A stretch of 64,000 nucleotides of DNA from Watersipora subatra (Eukaryota; Bryozoa; Gymnolaemata; Cheilostomatida; Watersiporidae), in assembly GCF_963576615.1 (NCBI RefSeq), contig NC_088709.1, forward strand, positions 13,894,764 through 13,958,763. The letters run 5' to 3'. Positions 11,001 through 23,671 of this stretch are shown piece after piece (position 1 is the first letter of the stretch; each line of letters starts with the position of its first letter). The notes under the pieces were generated by a model, which searched no databases, was not told the origin of the DNA, and saw nothing but the letters and a program-made list of their open reading frames with translations. Position numbers and translations under genes: made by a program.

Positions 11001-14000
11001 AGATATTTTGTAGAATTAAGTGTAAAAACATTGGTGATGGTAATTTTTCTGTTCAGTATTAGCTTGTCATCATACACTATGCTGTGAGCTGGGGCGCCAT
11101 GCTGGCGCCCCATATGCAGCTATAGATCTGATGTTAGTCACATAAGACAGCTACAATATGAGTAAGCAATTAACATTTGCTGGCCATGCCTTCTAAGAGT
11201 ATAACTTTCAGTGTTTGTATAAGTGATTTATAGGCTTTCTGTATACGCACCTCAATAAAACTTTAGAAATAAGCTGACATTTGCAAACACAACTAGAATG
11301 TGTAGAGTCCACATAGTAAGTGTAAACTGGTTGGGTGGTGCTTGCTTGTGGCATGTAGGATACTCAGGCCACTAGACACAAGCAATATATAAAGGATACA
11401 AACATAGCATTCAATTGGCTTTTTGCAAACTAATGAAATAAATAGTTTTTTTTATCGTCAATGTATTGTAAATGAAAAATGATAAATTAGTTTTTTGCCT
11501 GTAAGAATATTTTGAAAAATTCTAAAACATGGGTAAAACATGTGAAAATTGAACAAAAGGTCAGCAAGGTTTCAGATTAAATTATGACAAAACTACTACC
11601 CTAGTAGTCCAGTGCACTGTGAAAGATTATCAGGTGTAATAACAAACAGCACAATTATTCCAATATATGGCAATGTGATTGAATGGCACAGATGGTGGAG
11701 TATCAGTCTACTGAGCTGAAAGTTTCAAGTTCAAATCCTGTCGAAAGCAATATTTTCCCAACCTTTAAGCATGGCTTCAGACGGAGGGACACGACTCTTA
11801 TTATAGTAAATATTTAAATATTTATTGTTGCAGGCATCTGGGCAATACAGCGACCTATGTGTGAGCTGTACTTCCCATACAGAGAGCAGCAGACTTATGC
11901 ACAGGAGAGGATAATAACACAGTCAATGACTGGACTCAATATCTATTACCTGCCTAGTGAGCACGCAGATGAGCCTGAGTCTCTTACTATTGAATGGGAT
12001 GACATCCTTTATGTAGAGCCACTCAGGTTCTCTACGAAGAAGTGAGGCTAATTCTTATATTAATTTACCTTGAAGAAATTGATTTATTTATCCCCTTAAT
12101 AGCACAGCTAATTAGCACTGACACAAAAATATTAATAGTAAATTTGGAATGACTGGCGTACAAATAGTTTTATTAAATTTATAGGCTGTTTATAATTAAA
12201 ATTAAAACAGAAATGGTTATTCAAAGTATTTGTTTATGACCATCGATCATTTTAAATTACATTAATAAGACTTCGTAATCAATTTGTAAAAATAATTTAT
12301 GCATATATGAGTCATTGAAATGAGCAGTCCTCATTGGACAGATTACAATTTCCCTGTAATTCCTTCCATCTGAAATCAGCTTCATTCGAGATTCGTTAAA
12401 GAAGACTCGCAGATTCGCCGTTAATAAAAGTTGATTTTTGATTCAAATTCAAATCATCAGAAAAGGTAGTGTAGCATATATGTCAAAGCCTTGAGTTTTG
12501 GGATACACTAGCAGCCATTTTAAAAGTGCTAAACTTCACGCAATCACAAAATTCAGTACATATCACAAATAAAACAACTAAAATGTTGGCCAATGCAGGT
12601 CTAAACCACTAAACCCCAAACCCCGTCTAAACCCATGGCATTCAGCTTATTAGACAGATACTCTAACCAACTGATCTAATCGGCCACGTTACAACACTCG
12701 CAGAATAATTGTGCCTTTGTGCTATGTGACAAAAAATGCTAACAGGCGAACAATAATAATATAGAAGGTTTTTATGACATCCAATTTCTTATATCTACAT
12801 CCTTAATAAAGGTCTCCGCCAGTTTTGTCTTCTCAAAGTACATATATAAACCTGCCTGCTAGAGATGACAGAGAACCTGCTTGAATTGTCAAGTGCTAAA
12901 AAGTTTAACTGCTTGTTCAAGGAAAGTTAATGTAGCTGGCTGCATGTTGAGCTCCTGTCAAAGGTTTTAAGGGATGTACTTATGCCAGGGTTGCATAAGC
13001 ACAGAAGCAGTTAGCTGAAAAGCGTACATATTCTGTTAACTAGAAACGCTTCATTTAACACTTTTATTCTTCACTTTTTGTTCTGCTGAATGGCACTATG
13101 AAAGTTCTCTCTGTGAGACCAGTAGCGTATTGCGTGCCTTCAATGGCAAACCTACAAGGATTATTTTACTGTTTGTATAGCAATCCCATTGACAGTGTAG
13201 CACCTAAAGAACATTTGTTTGCATTCATTCAAAGCTATTATAGCGGTAAACTTCTGTTTCATTCTCTGCTAGCGTAACAGCTGGATTCCTTAACTGAAAT
13301 ATATTAAAGAGATCAAGGAACTCGTGAAACAAGCGAAAAATCTAGGAGAGTCTGTGACAATATTAGTAATGTTTAGTTTTACAACAATACTTTTCAACAA
13401 CACTATATATACAGTCAAGCCTCGAATTATGAGGAGCCTGGCATAAAATCTTAGTGACATGTGACTGAGCAACTTCATAAGCAAAGGTTTGAATGTACGT
13501 CTACCTTGAGACAATCTACAGAGCTGCCACGGGCTATCCATTGAAAACAGACTTTATCTATATATATTTCTCATATTATGTGTGTATGTATGTGTATCCC
13601 TCGAGCTATAGCTATTATTAGAATAGCGTAGCTGAACAATGCTGACGCAATGTAATGGCGTATCATCATTAGAAGCCTAGGCTTATAAACTAGCTTACCG
13701 GAATTTTCCTTTGACTATGTGCCAGGCTAATAGCTTGAAAGCTACAGTTGTTTGACAAAGTTTTAAAACCTTTAGTTGTTTTTATTATTCCCTTATTTAT
13801 TTCAACTACACAAAACACTACTCTCATGATATTTAGTTTGAAAGTTAAAATGGGAAATGGTATTATATGATAAATACAAATCAATTTTCTGTCAAAAGAC
13901 TTTTTTATTACCCGGGCAATACCGGGTAGCACAGCTAGTAATATGCTATTTTTCACTCGATTTGTCAATTGCCTGGAGACCTAGTGTTTGAGGAGTCCCT

Positions 14001-17000
14001 GACAGATCCATTTAAGAACAGTAATAATTATTTTTATACCTGCTAATAATGATTAACTCAACTCCTTGGTATCAGATGATTTTGAGCATGCTAAGAGTTG
14101 CAGACTTATGATTTGATACTTGAATAGGCTGTGAGTTACAGACATGATTTGATACTTGAGTAAGCTATGAGTTACAGACTTATGGTGTGATACTTGAGTA
14201 GGCTGTGAGTTACAGACTTATGATTTGATACTTGAGTAAGCTGTGAGTTACAGACTTATGATTTATTTCTTGAGCAAATTGTTGACTTGTAAATTGATCC
14301 CATAATTTGCTAGATGAACTTTTCTTCATGGTATTTAAGAAAATTCCCAACCAAGATAGTAGGCTCATAAATGTTGCCAAGGAGGGACACATATGCCTAG
14401 ATTAAGGGAAGTTAATCTATTCCATGACAGCTTAAGTCTCTTGTCTAGTGCTAATCCATTAAGTTTGTAAAAAGCTGTGCCAGTGTTGCGTCACCACTAC
14501 TGCAAAACACTTTTAAGGGGTGTAGTGATTTTATAGGGCCAAAGTGACATTTTCTATTTAACAAAGCACTGTTTTGCCTTAATCATCAAACAGAGCGGGA
14601 TACAAGACTGACTTCACGTACAAGATAATCTATTTTTTCAGATAGCTATCAAAAATTTAAATTTTTATTATTTTCTTGAAATGAGCGATGTTTTTTCGAC
14701 CGTAAATTTGAGTGAACTTTTTGAGTGGACACTGATAAAAAAGCTGCTATACTATTCAGCTTTACAGAAGCCACTAGGATTATCAGCATTCTAAATACGT
14801 ATTTTGCAGGCATCCAGGAGACAAAAAGGCCGTACTTGCGGCATTTGAACCATGTGAGGCTCAAAGGCTTGCGTTGTTAGGCAACAGGGATTCGCTGTTT
14901 GTTGCACTCAGCAAGCAGCATAAACACATTTCACTGCTCAAGCACCCGGCTCTCCTCTGCATGGTTGTACGGAGCCCGCACTCACCCACTGAGCTCTTCG
15001 CCCACGGCTACATCTGTGGCACTGTTGAAGATTCAGTAAGTTACTAACAAGCTTGTTTGCTGCCAAACATTTGAGCTTTAGAGCCTGTGGTTGAGTTGCT
15101 GGCATCGTGTTATTAAATTGTCCCGCTAACAATATTCTTGCCATGTTGTTATTAACGTTTCCCTTGGGATGATTCACGCAAAAGTTCTTACACTAGTTGG
15201 CATCATCTATAGAAGTTATTCATTGAATGATATCTGACTGAAATATATATATTTTATATATATACACTTGTATATATTATATATGTATTTTGTGTGCATT
15301 TTGAAAAGTTAATAAAAAGAATGTTACGATGATAATTCTTTTTATGACTTATAATATATATGTTATAAGTCATAAAAAGAATTATCATCCTTACGTTTTT
15401 TTTATTAACTTTTCAAATGCACACAAAATTGTTCAATAAGACGTGAGCTATGTGGAAATGCTTTGATTAACTACTGATCCCATCCGGGAGCATGTATCAC
15501 ACACTGGAGCCTGCATTGTTGCCTTACAAAATATCAGTTAAAAAACGTTTCCCTTCAAGGTCACCCCTATAACTTTACAAGATTTAGTGTGAGCTGTTAC
15601 ACAGTGATTTTAAACAAGTTCATATATATCTGTTTGAATTTTTTCATGTTCATAAATTGGCTAGACTGCTCAAAATGGTCTAATTATAGTGACTTTTTTG
15701 CAAGTTTGGTCAAAATCAGTATGTAATACTGCAACAACTCTAAGCAGTTTTTTGGGAGCATTTTCTAATATAACTCAAGATGTATTGCTGAGATTGTGTG
15801 AGATGACAATTCAGATACTTACAGGAAGGCTGCTGCTATTATACAACAAAGTTTATTGTTCTGCTGACCTTGACAAAAGTAAAACTTATTGTAGTCAATC
15901 TTTTAACAAATAAGTTACCCTAGTTTTTTCAGGTGAAACCTTCATGCCTTTGGAAATAGGACTAGTAATCTGAGAATACCTCTAAAATAAGGTAGTCTTG
16001 CAATTTTTATTGTGTTGTGTACACTTGCATCAGCACTGCAAAAAAAACCACATACTATATTTGCTAATGGTTTTTTGTTTTAACAGGTTTTTCTGGCTCG
16101 AAATATCCGAGATGAATTAGATACGCGATACAGAGAATCATTAAAGTCAGGAGGTGTTAGCGCAGCTAGCAGGCTGTCAGCTTCTCATCTGTCACTCAGC
16201 AATGAAGACTACAAGCTAAACAAGCACTCAAGCTCAAGTAGGCTAAGTTTGCTTTCTGCTCGAAGGCTAAATGATAAAACATTTTTATAGTCGGAGACTA
16301 TTGTGGCTGTTGCTGGTAGCGACACACGGTGAACAGTTCTGTCCAATCAGAACTCTTGCTGCGAGAGTATATGACAGCTTATGAAAAGCAACTTTATTTA
16401 TAAAAATTTATTTTTACAAAATCTTTTTATTTATAAACAATCATGTGGAAGCAACTCTTTGATGAGTGCCCTAGTTAAACCTGACCTCAATGCTAAGCAA
16501 AATTTAACTTCAGTGTGTATGTCATCATTCTGTTGCAGTCCTACTCGTTGTTGGCAATAATGTTTGAGTTCTTATATTGCATTTGCTATAAGCTTGAATA
16601 TAATCCCACGACCAAACAGAGCGAAGCGATTGGTTGGGAGATTTATGAAAAATGCACATGTGCACACAACTCTCGAAAATTATTCATCAACAATGAGACG
16701 AACCCTTGTATCAAAATTTCATCAACAAATTTAATCATCGTTTTGTAAAGTCGTTAAAGTATAATAACGATACAAAACACATAAAAACCTATTTAAATAT
16801 GTTACCAAGTCTTTGTAAACCGTCGTTATTATCTTAAAACTTACCCATCTGAATGAATTATACACAAATAGACAGATTTATTTGTATGAAAATCGTTAAT
16901 AAAACTTGCCAAACCTCACTTTTATAAAGGTTAAGACCGGAAATTGAAACGCCGAACGACAAAAAATAGAACGATTAAATAGTGCGCATTACACGAAAAA

Positions 17001-20000
17001 ATAACGTGCACTTTTCACCAGTCTATAGCATTGTCGAATTGCCGAAGGTTTCGGTAATTAACATAGGAGTACTGAAATCGTTTCATTTTTGCCGATTTCA
17101 AATTAACTGACATTTCAGACACATTTGAGTACTTTGGTATTCTAACTGATGTCCAACGTAGTGTAAGTAAAGGAAATGACGATGATATTTTTTTCTAACA
17201 ATTTTTATGAGATTAAGATATTTAATTATAAGTTTGGATATTTTTCGTGATACTTCTTGATATTGTTAGCTATGACGTTTTGAAATGCAAACAAAATTGC
17301 GCATTGGTTTTCTATTATTACTGTATTACTATTACTAAGTTTGGATATTCTTTTTGGTACTTTTTAATATTGTTAGCTATGACGTTTTTAAATGTAAACA
17401 AAATTGTTCATTGGTTTTCTATTATTACTATATTAATAATATTGGTTATTCTAATAATATCAGTGCATTTTACTTCTATTATTGGCCAATATTGCATTTC
17501 TCCTATTGCAGGGGAGAGATATAAGCATATAATCTTTTCTTTCATTATTGCTGTTTGTTGTATATAATAACACCCACACCCAGTACATTACAGCTACCAT
17601 TGCAGTTATCCTATTGCACTGCAGTGTCATTTGACTGCTAATATTGCATTTCTCAACCATCAGTACCCTTTCTTTTTTCCAATATCACTTTGGTCATGGG
17701 CTGTATGACAGTGGAATTTCTAGTATATATAATATTATAATATTGTATATATTATATTGAATACAATATATATAATATTACAATATTGTATATATTATAT
17801 TGAACATAATATATATAATATTGTAATATAATATTGTATATATTATATTAAATACAATATATGTAATATTATATACAATAGTAATATATATAATTTACAA
17901 ACAGAGATAAATGTATTGGAATGATTGAACACCTTGTTGTATCACCTGGTAAGCTTCTGCACCACTGCATGGGTTGATAGTTTACAAGGAGAATTTATGT
18001 ACTTTCTGTTTGCAGAAGTGAAAGTGAAACATAAGAAAAAGGAGAAGCGCCGAGACTCATACACCACTCACACAGGTATAGCCCATAACCCAAATCTATG
18101 GCGATTAACGTACTTATTGTGGGTGCTTAGTCTATATTGTAGCAGCTGCTCGAGTATATATGCTGCCTTATCTACAATAACAGTGTTTATCTACATGTAA
18201 GTCGAAAGAACAAACTGGCCTTTTCAGGATTGAACAAAAAGGAAGTTTTTATTTTCATCCATCATGTGCAATATTTGATGTGAATTGAAAACGATGTTTT
18301 GGTGTTGATATTATTTGTATACTTTTTACAACAGCTACACAGCAACATACAACTTAATAATAAAAAATGGCATGGATCATTAATGAGTTAAACCATAAAT
18401 ATTTATTTTATAGATATAGATATTTATAGTACATATATTTCAAAACCTAGTATAGTGTTTCTTTAAACACTAATAAAACAAACTGGTTAAAACTTTTTTC
18501 TACTCAAGCCAAAGTCATTGAATATTATAAATGAAACCCTTTCTTTATATGAACTAATTTTAGAAATAGTAAACTTGTGTCCTTTAAAAAAAACTTCGAT
18601 AGGCTCCAATTGTCCACTATCAATGCTGATCAGAAGAACTTTATGCTCTCAGGCTATCAAAAAATAAAGTTGGAGAATGTTTTATTAAAACTGATTAAAG
18701 AGGAAAGCAGTGAAAATAAAAATGGCAGTGTTAGCTTCTAATACAGAAAGTACAAGATAATATGTAGCTGTTTGTAATATGATCACTTCACGTAAACTAG
18801 TTATACAAGCAAACTATTTGGTAAACACATTTAACTTTGACGTTTTGTAAAATCTGATATATTCTTAAAAGTGTGCCATAGATAAGTTTCCTTTTTGATA
18901 ATTTAATTTTCAGTTTTACCAAAAAATATTTTTTTGTAGTTTTAATGATATGAAAGTTTGTGGTAGTATTGGTGTCATTAGCCTATAGCAAAATGCTTTG
19001 TATCAGGTAAGAATGCGTCAAGGATGTTTAATTTATGTTATGTTTGTGATCAACTCAATAGTTTTCACTTGACAACTCATCAGGTTATGGAAGAATAGTG
19101 AATACTACTCTGTTATTTAGTAGACTAACCAGAGCTTTGATATGATGATAAAATGAAATGATAAGTTCTTTCTGGATAGTTGGTAGGAAGGGAAGTTTTT
19201 AGATGGCATCATGATTGTTACCTGCTCTAATCATTTTTATTAAAGAATATTTAGTCAAGCAATTACGAAGCCAGTTAGTAATAGATAGTTCTTCTGTTAC
19301 TCTGGAAGAGTTCAGTAGTAATATGGGGTTTGTGTGGCTCGTTAAATAGATAGCCAATGCTTCAACATCTAGACCAAAAAGTAAAGTTGTGTTCAAGCGT
19401 TTTATGTAGAAGACTAATTCTAGTTGTTAACTCTTATGGCACTAGAATAATTGGCAAATTCCGAGAGATCTTCAGTTCATTCACACTGAACTTGAATTAG
19501 CTTAAGCCTCAAGTTAACTTATGCCTTAAGTTAACTTAAGGTTTAAGTTAATTCAAGGTTTAAGTTAACTTGAGACATAAGTTAACTGCAGGCTTAAGTT
19601 AACTAAGGTTTAAGTTAACTTATGGCTTAAGTTAACTTATGGCTTAAGTTAACTTATGGCTTAAGTTAACTTATGGCTTAAGTTAACTTAAGTCTCAAGT
19701 TAACTTATATGGTTTAAATTAACTTAGGTTAAGTTAACTTAAATGAGGATAATTTAAGCTATGTACTTGTATTCATACTCGTATTTTGTAACTTATGATT
19801 GTTTAATTATACAATACTGTGTGTAGACTGCATTGATGCAATTTACTGTTGCAAATGCAACTGTCAGTTGACACATTCAGTAGACAGATGCATACCAATA
19901 TAGTATGTGTACCCTTTCTAAATCATGGGAGAACTACTTCACATCTCGCAATGAGCCGCGGATACTATATAGTCAACAGTAAAACACTGAAATAGTGTTT

Positions 20001-22875
20001 GATTTCAGCTTGTGAATAATAGCTATGCTAAACCATTCTAACGTTTGTCTGACTTGCACCCTATCAGGTTACAGGCAATATATAGCGCCCAGCAATCCAC
20101 CCAATTTCTTAAGGGATGGTTTGTTTGTATTATTGTTGAGTTATTTACCAGCTATCACACTTATACTCTGTTACCCTGCAGTGTTCTATTTTTTGACAGC
20201 CTGAGACCTCGTGAGCTCTTACCAATTATTACATTGAAGCTAACTTATAGCAAGTAGTTCACGGTTGTTACAAATCTGCAGAAACAAATGCAGAAGTTGA
20301 TATGAACATACTCAATAAAAATTGAATAGGGAATTGAGACTCAAAAAGTAAGCTGTGGGGCTAAAATATAGCAAAGGATAAAGTGGAGTACTTTTGACAA
20401 CATTTTCAACAGCCATAGGGCTACATTGCCACAAAATAAAATATGTCACAACAACTCAATATATATTATAGCTAATCACAAACTTTCTGAATAAGTAATA
20501 CTTCCAGGTAATGTGGTCATAGACAATGCATCAAAGTGTTGTAGCTTCTAGACTGTTCATTCTCATCTTCGCAAAGGAATGCCGCTGAAAATAGCATGAG
20601 AAGCCAACTTCTCCATATTTGTTGGGCCTTGTGTAATGAATTGATGTTATCCAGAATTGTGCTATATACAGGTGATGATGAGGATGATCTTGGAACTTAC
20701 CACTTTGGCATGATGCACTCGCCGTCTCCATCCTACAACTCGGCCTATGGTGACGTGGATGACACTGTCAATGATAACTTTGTCTTTGGGCAAGCTGGCA
20801 AACTACCCGCCTCTCGTAGAGACAGCCGCAACAGCTCATCCTCCGACGGTCGCTCTCAAGTTCACCCAGGCTATAGCAATGGTCGACCTGTCGGTGTCGT
20901 TCAGCCTCAGGCACCAGCTGTCAGAGATGGTTTTAAAGTCTTACCATCCAATGTGCAACTAGATAGATCCAATCTGAAGCCGACAGCGGTGAACGTCAAA
21001 ACCAATCGATACAGTGATGTAAGTGTTAACAATGCCGCATGGTACTAATTGTAGCGATATTTGCTTGTCAGTTGAACACACTGCCTACAGCGGCAGTTTA
21101 ATAGATACAACATTAGCCTATAGACTTCAATCCCTATTGACAATCTGACAGAAGGAACTACACCCAATTTTAAGTCATTTGACCAGCATAACTAAAAATC
21201 TGAAAGGCTAGTACAAACTAAAGAGCACCTGACAATCGTCGTCACTAAAGAGCACCTGACAATGGTCATCACTAAGTACTTTCCCTTTTAGCCATGGTTT
21301 AAGGTGAGGTGAGTGTTTGCAAGTCACAACCTGTTTTTTGGTGTCACATGTCTTCAGTTTCTCTACCTCACTACTCCTATGTTGGATGATATAACACTGA
21401 TGCTGCTGTGTATAAAATATGTATTTGAACATTTTTACTTTATTGTCATGGTTTAATATTAAGTTTAGTCTTGCACCGAGGCTTGTACATGAACATGTTG
21501 TTTTTATGAAAATACAACAGATTGTATAGTATTTCAAATGAAACTATGTATATACACAGCAGGCTAGTAGTTATGTGTGAATGCTCTATCTCGGCAGGTG
21601 ACTCCAGAGTTGGACCAGAAACTAAAGATGAGACAACAAGAGGAGGAACCCATGCTGAGTCCAATGGCTCCACGCTCTGTAGTGAACCCACTTGCAGAGG
21701 CTGAACCTGAACAGCAGAGGAAGTCGTTCCTCAGCCCAACACCTGGACCAATCAACAAGGTAGTCGTCATTTTAGCATGATAAATCTGATCGTTACCTCA
21801 TGAAATGACTTGCTCGCCGATAATATAGTGTTTCATGGCTGACTTTTGCGCTGACATAAACTTTTAATGTTTGAATTGAAGCTACTTGCACTGGTTCAAC
21901 AAAAATATGAGTGGAGACATTCACCGCAGGTGCTCCTAGTCGTCTATGCATGTTTTTAGATGAGTACATCTCTTCCATTCAAGCCTGCTGCTGCCATGCC
22001 ACAGTCAGGTTGGCATGAACCAGTCTTGGGAAACTTCAAATCTAAGGAAAAGATACATAATAAGTAAAAATTATAATATATATAAGAAATATTATATATA
22101 TATTATTAATAATTAATTAATATTATTAATTATATTATAATAATTAATATAAATTAATTATATTATTAATATAATTAACTAATTATATATATATTAGAAT
22201 ATATATAAGAAGATACTTCTGTTACTGTTCAACTTTCTGACAAGTTTGTTGCTTAATACTAGGATGGGACTACATTAGTATTGAATCTGAGAGCTTTAAA
22301 AATAATCTTTACATAAAAACCATACATCAGGTGCAGACCAACAAAGATATATACTATATATTTTAAATTTTATAACCTCTTGGCTAGTAAGTTTGATTGA
22401 TTTGGCTAAAGGTTTTAAGTTCCAAGTGGATAATGATATTTACCATTGGAAATGTGGTACTTCTGCCACTGTTAGAGCTACCCATGATGCATGCTAGTGT
22501 CTGTATATCATCCAATCATCTCCCCTTGTTAAATATAGCACTAGGATATTCGGCATGCAGTTAACAATCCAAAGAAAGACATATAGAAAAGAGAATTTCA
22601 CTATAGCTCTATTGCGATTCAATCCTGATGAGTGGTGAAATGACTCCAACTTATCATCCAAACTCGCATTCTTCTGTTCCAGATTAAATAGTCAGATGGT
22701 TGACGCAACGGAACTGCCGAAAATGAAGTCCGATAAAAAGGAACAGGAAATAGCACATCTGTTCTCTGATTTGAATGTTGACTCAGCAGAACTTCACGAA
22801 GAAAACAACAATTTCAGTTTGCGGTCCTCAGGTCCTACTAGCCAACTGCATGAGGCCATGGGATTCATGCCTTGA
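8011..22875 (+). CDS. PTB/PID-like domain protein, 617 aa, 11 exons, family not recognised
   Basis: Exons: 8011-8032, 8112-8327, 8697-8861, 11834-12041, 14810-15035, 16087-16237, 18016-18075, 20672-21018, 21598-21759, 21960-22063, 22683-22875. All junctions are GT-AG and in phase, and the total is 618 codons with the TGA at 22873. The start is ATG 8011 (A at -3, donor GTAAGT after 22 bases, correct phase into exon 2). Residues 1-115 are polar and basic. Residues about 117-300 read like a phosphotyrosine-binding fold: the opening strand YVGYIGSLNIP, a central TGLNIYYLP strand, the late strand ELFAHGYICGT and the closing helix FLARNIRDELDTRYR. A Ser-rich stretch, a Lys-rich patch (about 330-342) and an acidic Ser/Pro-rich tail follow. 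An adaptor role is inferred from the fold only. It is convergent with RPA2. Confidence 0.8.
8835..9700. repeat. Degenerate minisatellite copying an exon-intron junction
   Basis: Units of about 50-60 bp carry variants of GACAGCATGTCAACAGGTGA. The first unit is the 3' end of the exon 8697-8861 plus its donor. The 28 bases at 8844-8871 recur without change at 9023-9050, and a close copy ends GGTGAGTGTCT at 9000. Copies decay towards 9700. Reading through from the true donor soon meets a stop. Confidence 0.75.
10082..10172. repeat. Palindromic TGCTATAATATAGCA cluster
   Basis: Alternating direct and inverted copies of GCTGCTATAATATAGCAAGC could fold into nested hairpins. It lies in the 3-kb intron between the exons at 8697 and 11834. 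No transposon ends were recognised. The rest of that intron (about 10200-11680) holds nothing I can name. Confidence 0.7.
11683..11815 (+). mobile_element. tRNA-derived SINE (family 1)
   Basis: The head has A-box-like TGGTGGAGTATCAGTC and B-box-like AAGTTCAAATCC. A body follows with GCATGGCTTCAGACGGAGGG, ending in CTCTTATTATAGTAAA. The same tail occurs at 63100-63170, which defines a family. Located in an intron of the PTB-domain gene, directly before the exon at 11834. Confidence 0.65.
12596..12692 (-). mobile_element. tRNA-Ile-like pseudogene or SINE head
   Basis: On the minus strand this reads GGCCGATTAGATCAGTTGG then TTAGAGTATCTGTCTAATAA, closely matching the 5' half and anticodon arm of tRNA-Ile with a normal A box. 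The T-arm half is degraded (GGGTTTAGACGGGG), so it is not a functional tRNA. It is either a pseudogene or the head of a SINE. Confidence 0.6.
13750..13938 (+). mobile_element. Helitron-like 3' end
   Basis: The end reads TTTTTTATTACCCGGGCAAT, a short hairpin (ACCCGGGCAATACCGGGT), then CAGCTAG followed by T. The upstream block (AAACCTTTAGTTGTTTTTAT, then TCATGATATTTAGTTTGAAA) matches the core repeated at 39362-41265 in reverse orientation. A hairpin followed by CTRR is the known 3' signature of Helitrons. The 5' end was not found. Confidence 0.65.
14093..14283. repeat. About 37-bp tandem repeat, 5 copies
   Basis: GAGTTACAGACTTATGATTT with TGATACTTGAGTAAGCTGT recurs with starts near 14095, 14133, 14169, 14207 and 14245. 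It is intronic in the PTB-domain gene. Confidence 0.85.
15286..15429. mobile_element. Hairpin MITE with about 67-bp arms
   Basis: A near-perfect inverted repeat: the left arm (about 15286-15353) starts ATTTTGTGTGCATTTTGAAA and the right arm (about 15363-15429) ends TTTCAAATGCACACAAAAT, separated by an AT loop of about nine bases. It could extrude as a long hairpin or snap back in RNA. It lies 250 bp after the exon ending at 15035. The superfamily is not recognised. Confidence 0.8.
17715..17895. repeat. AT-rich palindromic TATATAATATT cluster
   Basis: Self-complementary copies of ATATAATATTACAATATTGT repeat several times and end 120 bp before the exon at 18016. Low complexity with no coding content. 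Confidence 0.8.
19490..19745. repeat. GTTAAC-centred palindromic tandem array
   Basis: About 15 copies of a 16-18-bp unit built around TTAAGTTAACTTA, alternating TTATGGC and TAAGGTT spacers. Each unit is close to its own reverse complement, so the array is palindromic at unit scale. It lies in the 2.6-kb intron of the PTB-domain gene. Confidence 0.85.
22065..22210. repeat. AT-only low-complexity tract
   Basis: Almost pure A/T with short palindromes of the AATTAATATTATTAATT type, starting directly at the donor of the exon ending at 22063. Confidence 0.8.
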
Positions 22876-23544
22876 CATTTTTTTCCATTTGAATACAGTA
22901 AACCGTACCAGTTGAATCATAAAGTAAAAATATGCTACAGAAAACACACGTGAACCATTGGAAAACGATATGAATTATAGTTTCCCTTTTCTCCAATGCA
23001 ATGCGTACATTAGCCTAAGTGCAACTAGTAAAATGTAGTTCTGTTATGGTCGATGATGACATAATCACTTTATACAAAAAAGCTCTTCGATATGTAGTAC
23101 CTCCAATAATCTTTAAATAAGCATATTCATACCTAGGTTACTAGGTAGCAGACGTCTACCTTCCTGAATGCAGAAACAAGCTAAGTTCAATCAGCGTGTT
23201 TCATATCTTGTATGTGCACTATTCTGTCACCCTTTCATCAGCAATTATGACCAAGTCTTCACTTTGTTTGTTATCCCAAGTCTGGAATATCTCTATACAA
23301 ACCTCAACGGAGGTAGCAGCGCATAGACATATATTTCATAAACATTAAGCATATCAAGTAATCTAACAATGTATTGTATATCCTTAGTATCGAGAGGCAG
23401 GGATCTGTGATATTCGGTTTGTCTTACAACTTGTTGTGTATTACAACACTGATTGTTTATATTCTCACTTATTACTACACCAACACCAGCTAATTATTTT
23501 ACAATGGATATACAAATCTTTATATAAATATATGTATTTTGCAT

Positions 23545-23550
23545 AATAAA
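23545..23550 (+). promoter_or_regulatory. Possible poly(A) signal of the PTB-domain gene
   Basis: AATAAA in GCATAATAAACAGC lies 670 bp after the TGA at 22875 and about 120 bp before the RPA2 stop codon on the opposite strand. If used, the two 3' untranslated regions nearly meet or overlap. Confidence 0.4.
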
Positions 23551-23671
23551 CAGCAGAAGCTCACTATTGTTGAATTGACAGCGTGTGGATAATGGTATTA
23601 CATTGTAATAAGCTCCTGCAAGGCATTTTTACAAAATTTACAAATGTTTTATAAGGATGGCAGCGGGTCAG

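Noticed and set aside
12596-12692. Functional tRNA-Ile gene
   Set aside because: The T arm and acceptor 3' half are degraded; only the 5' half and anticodon region match.
16515-16748. 77-codon open frame on +
   Set aside because: It lies in an intron of the PTB-domain gene, with no recognisable domain and AT-driven composition.
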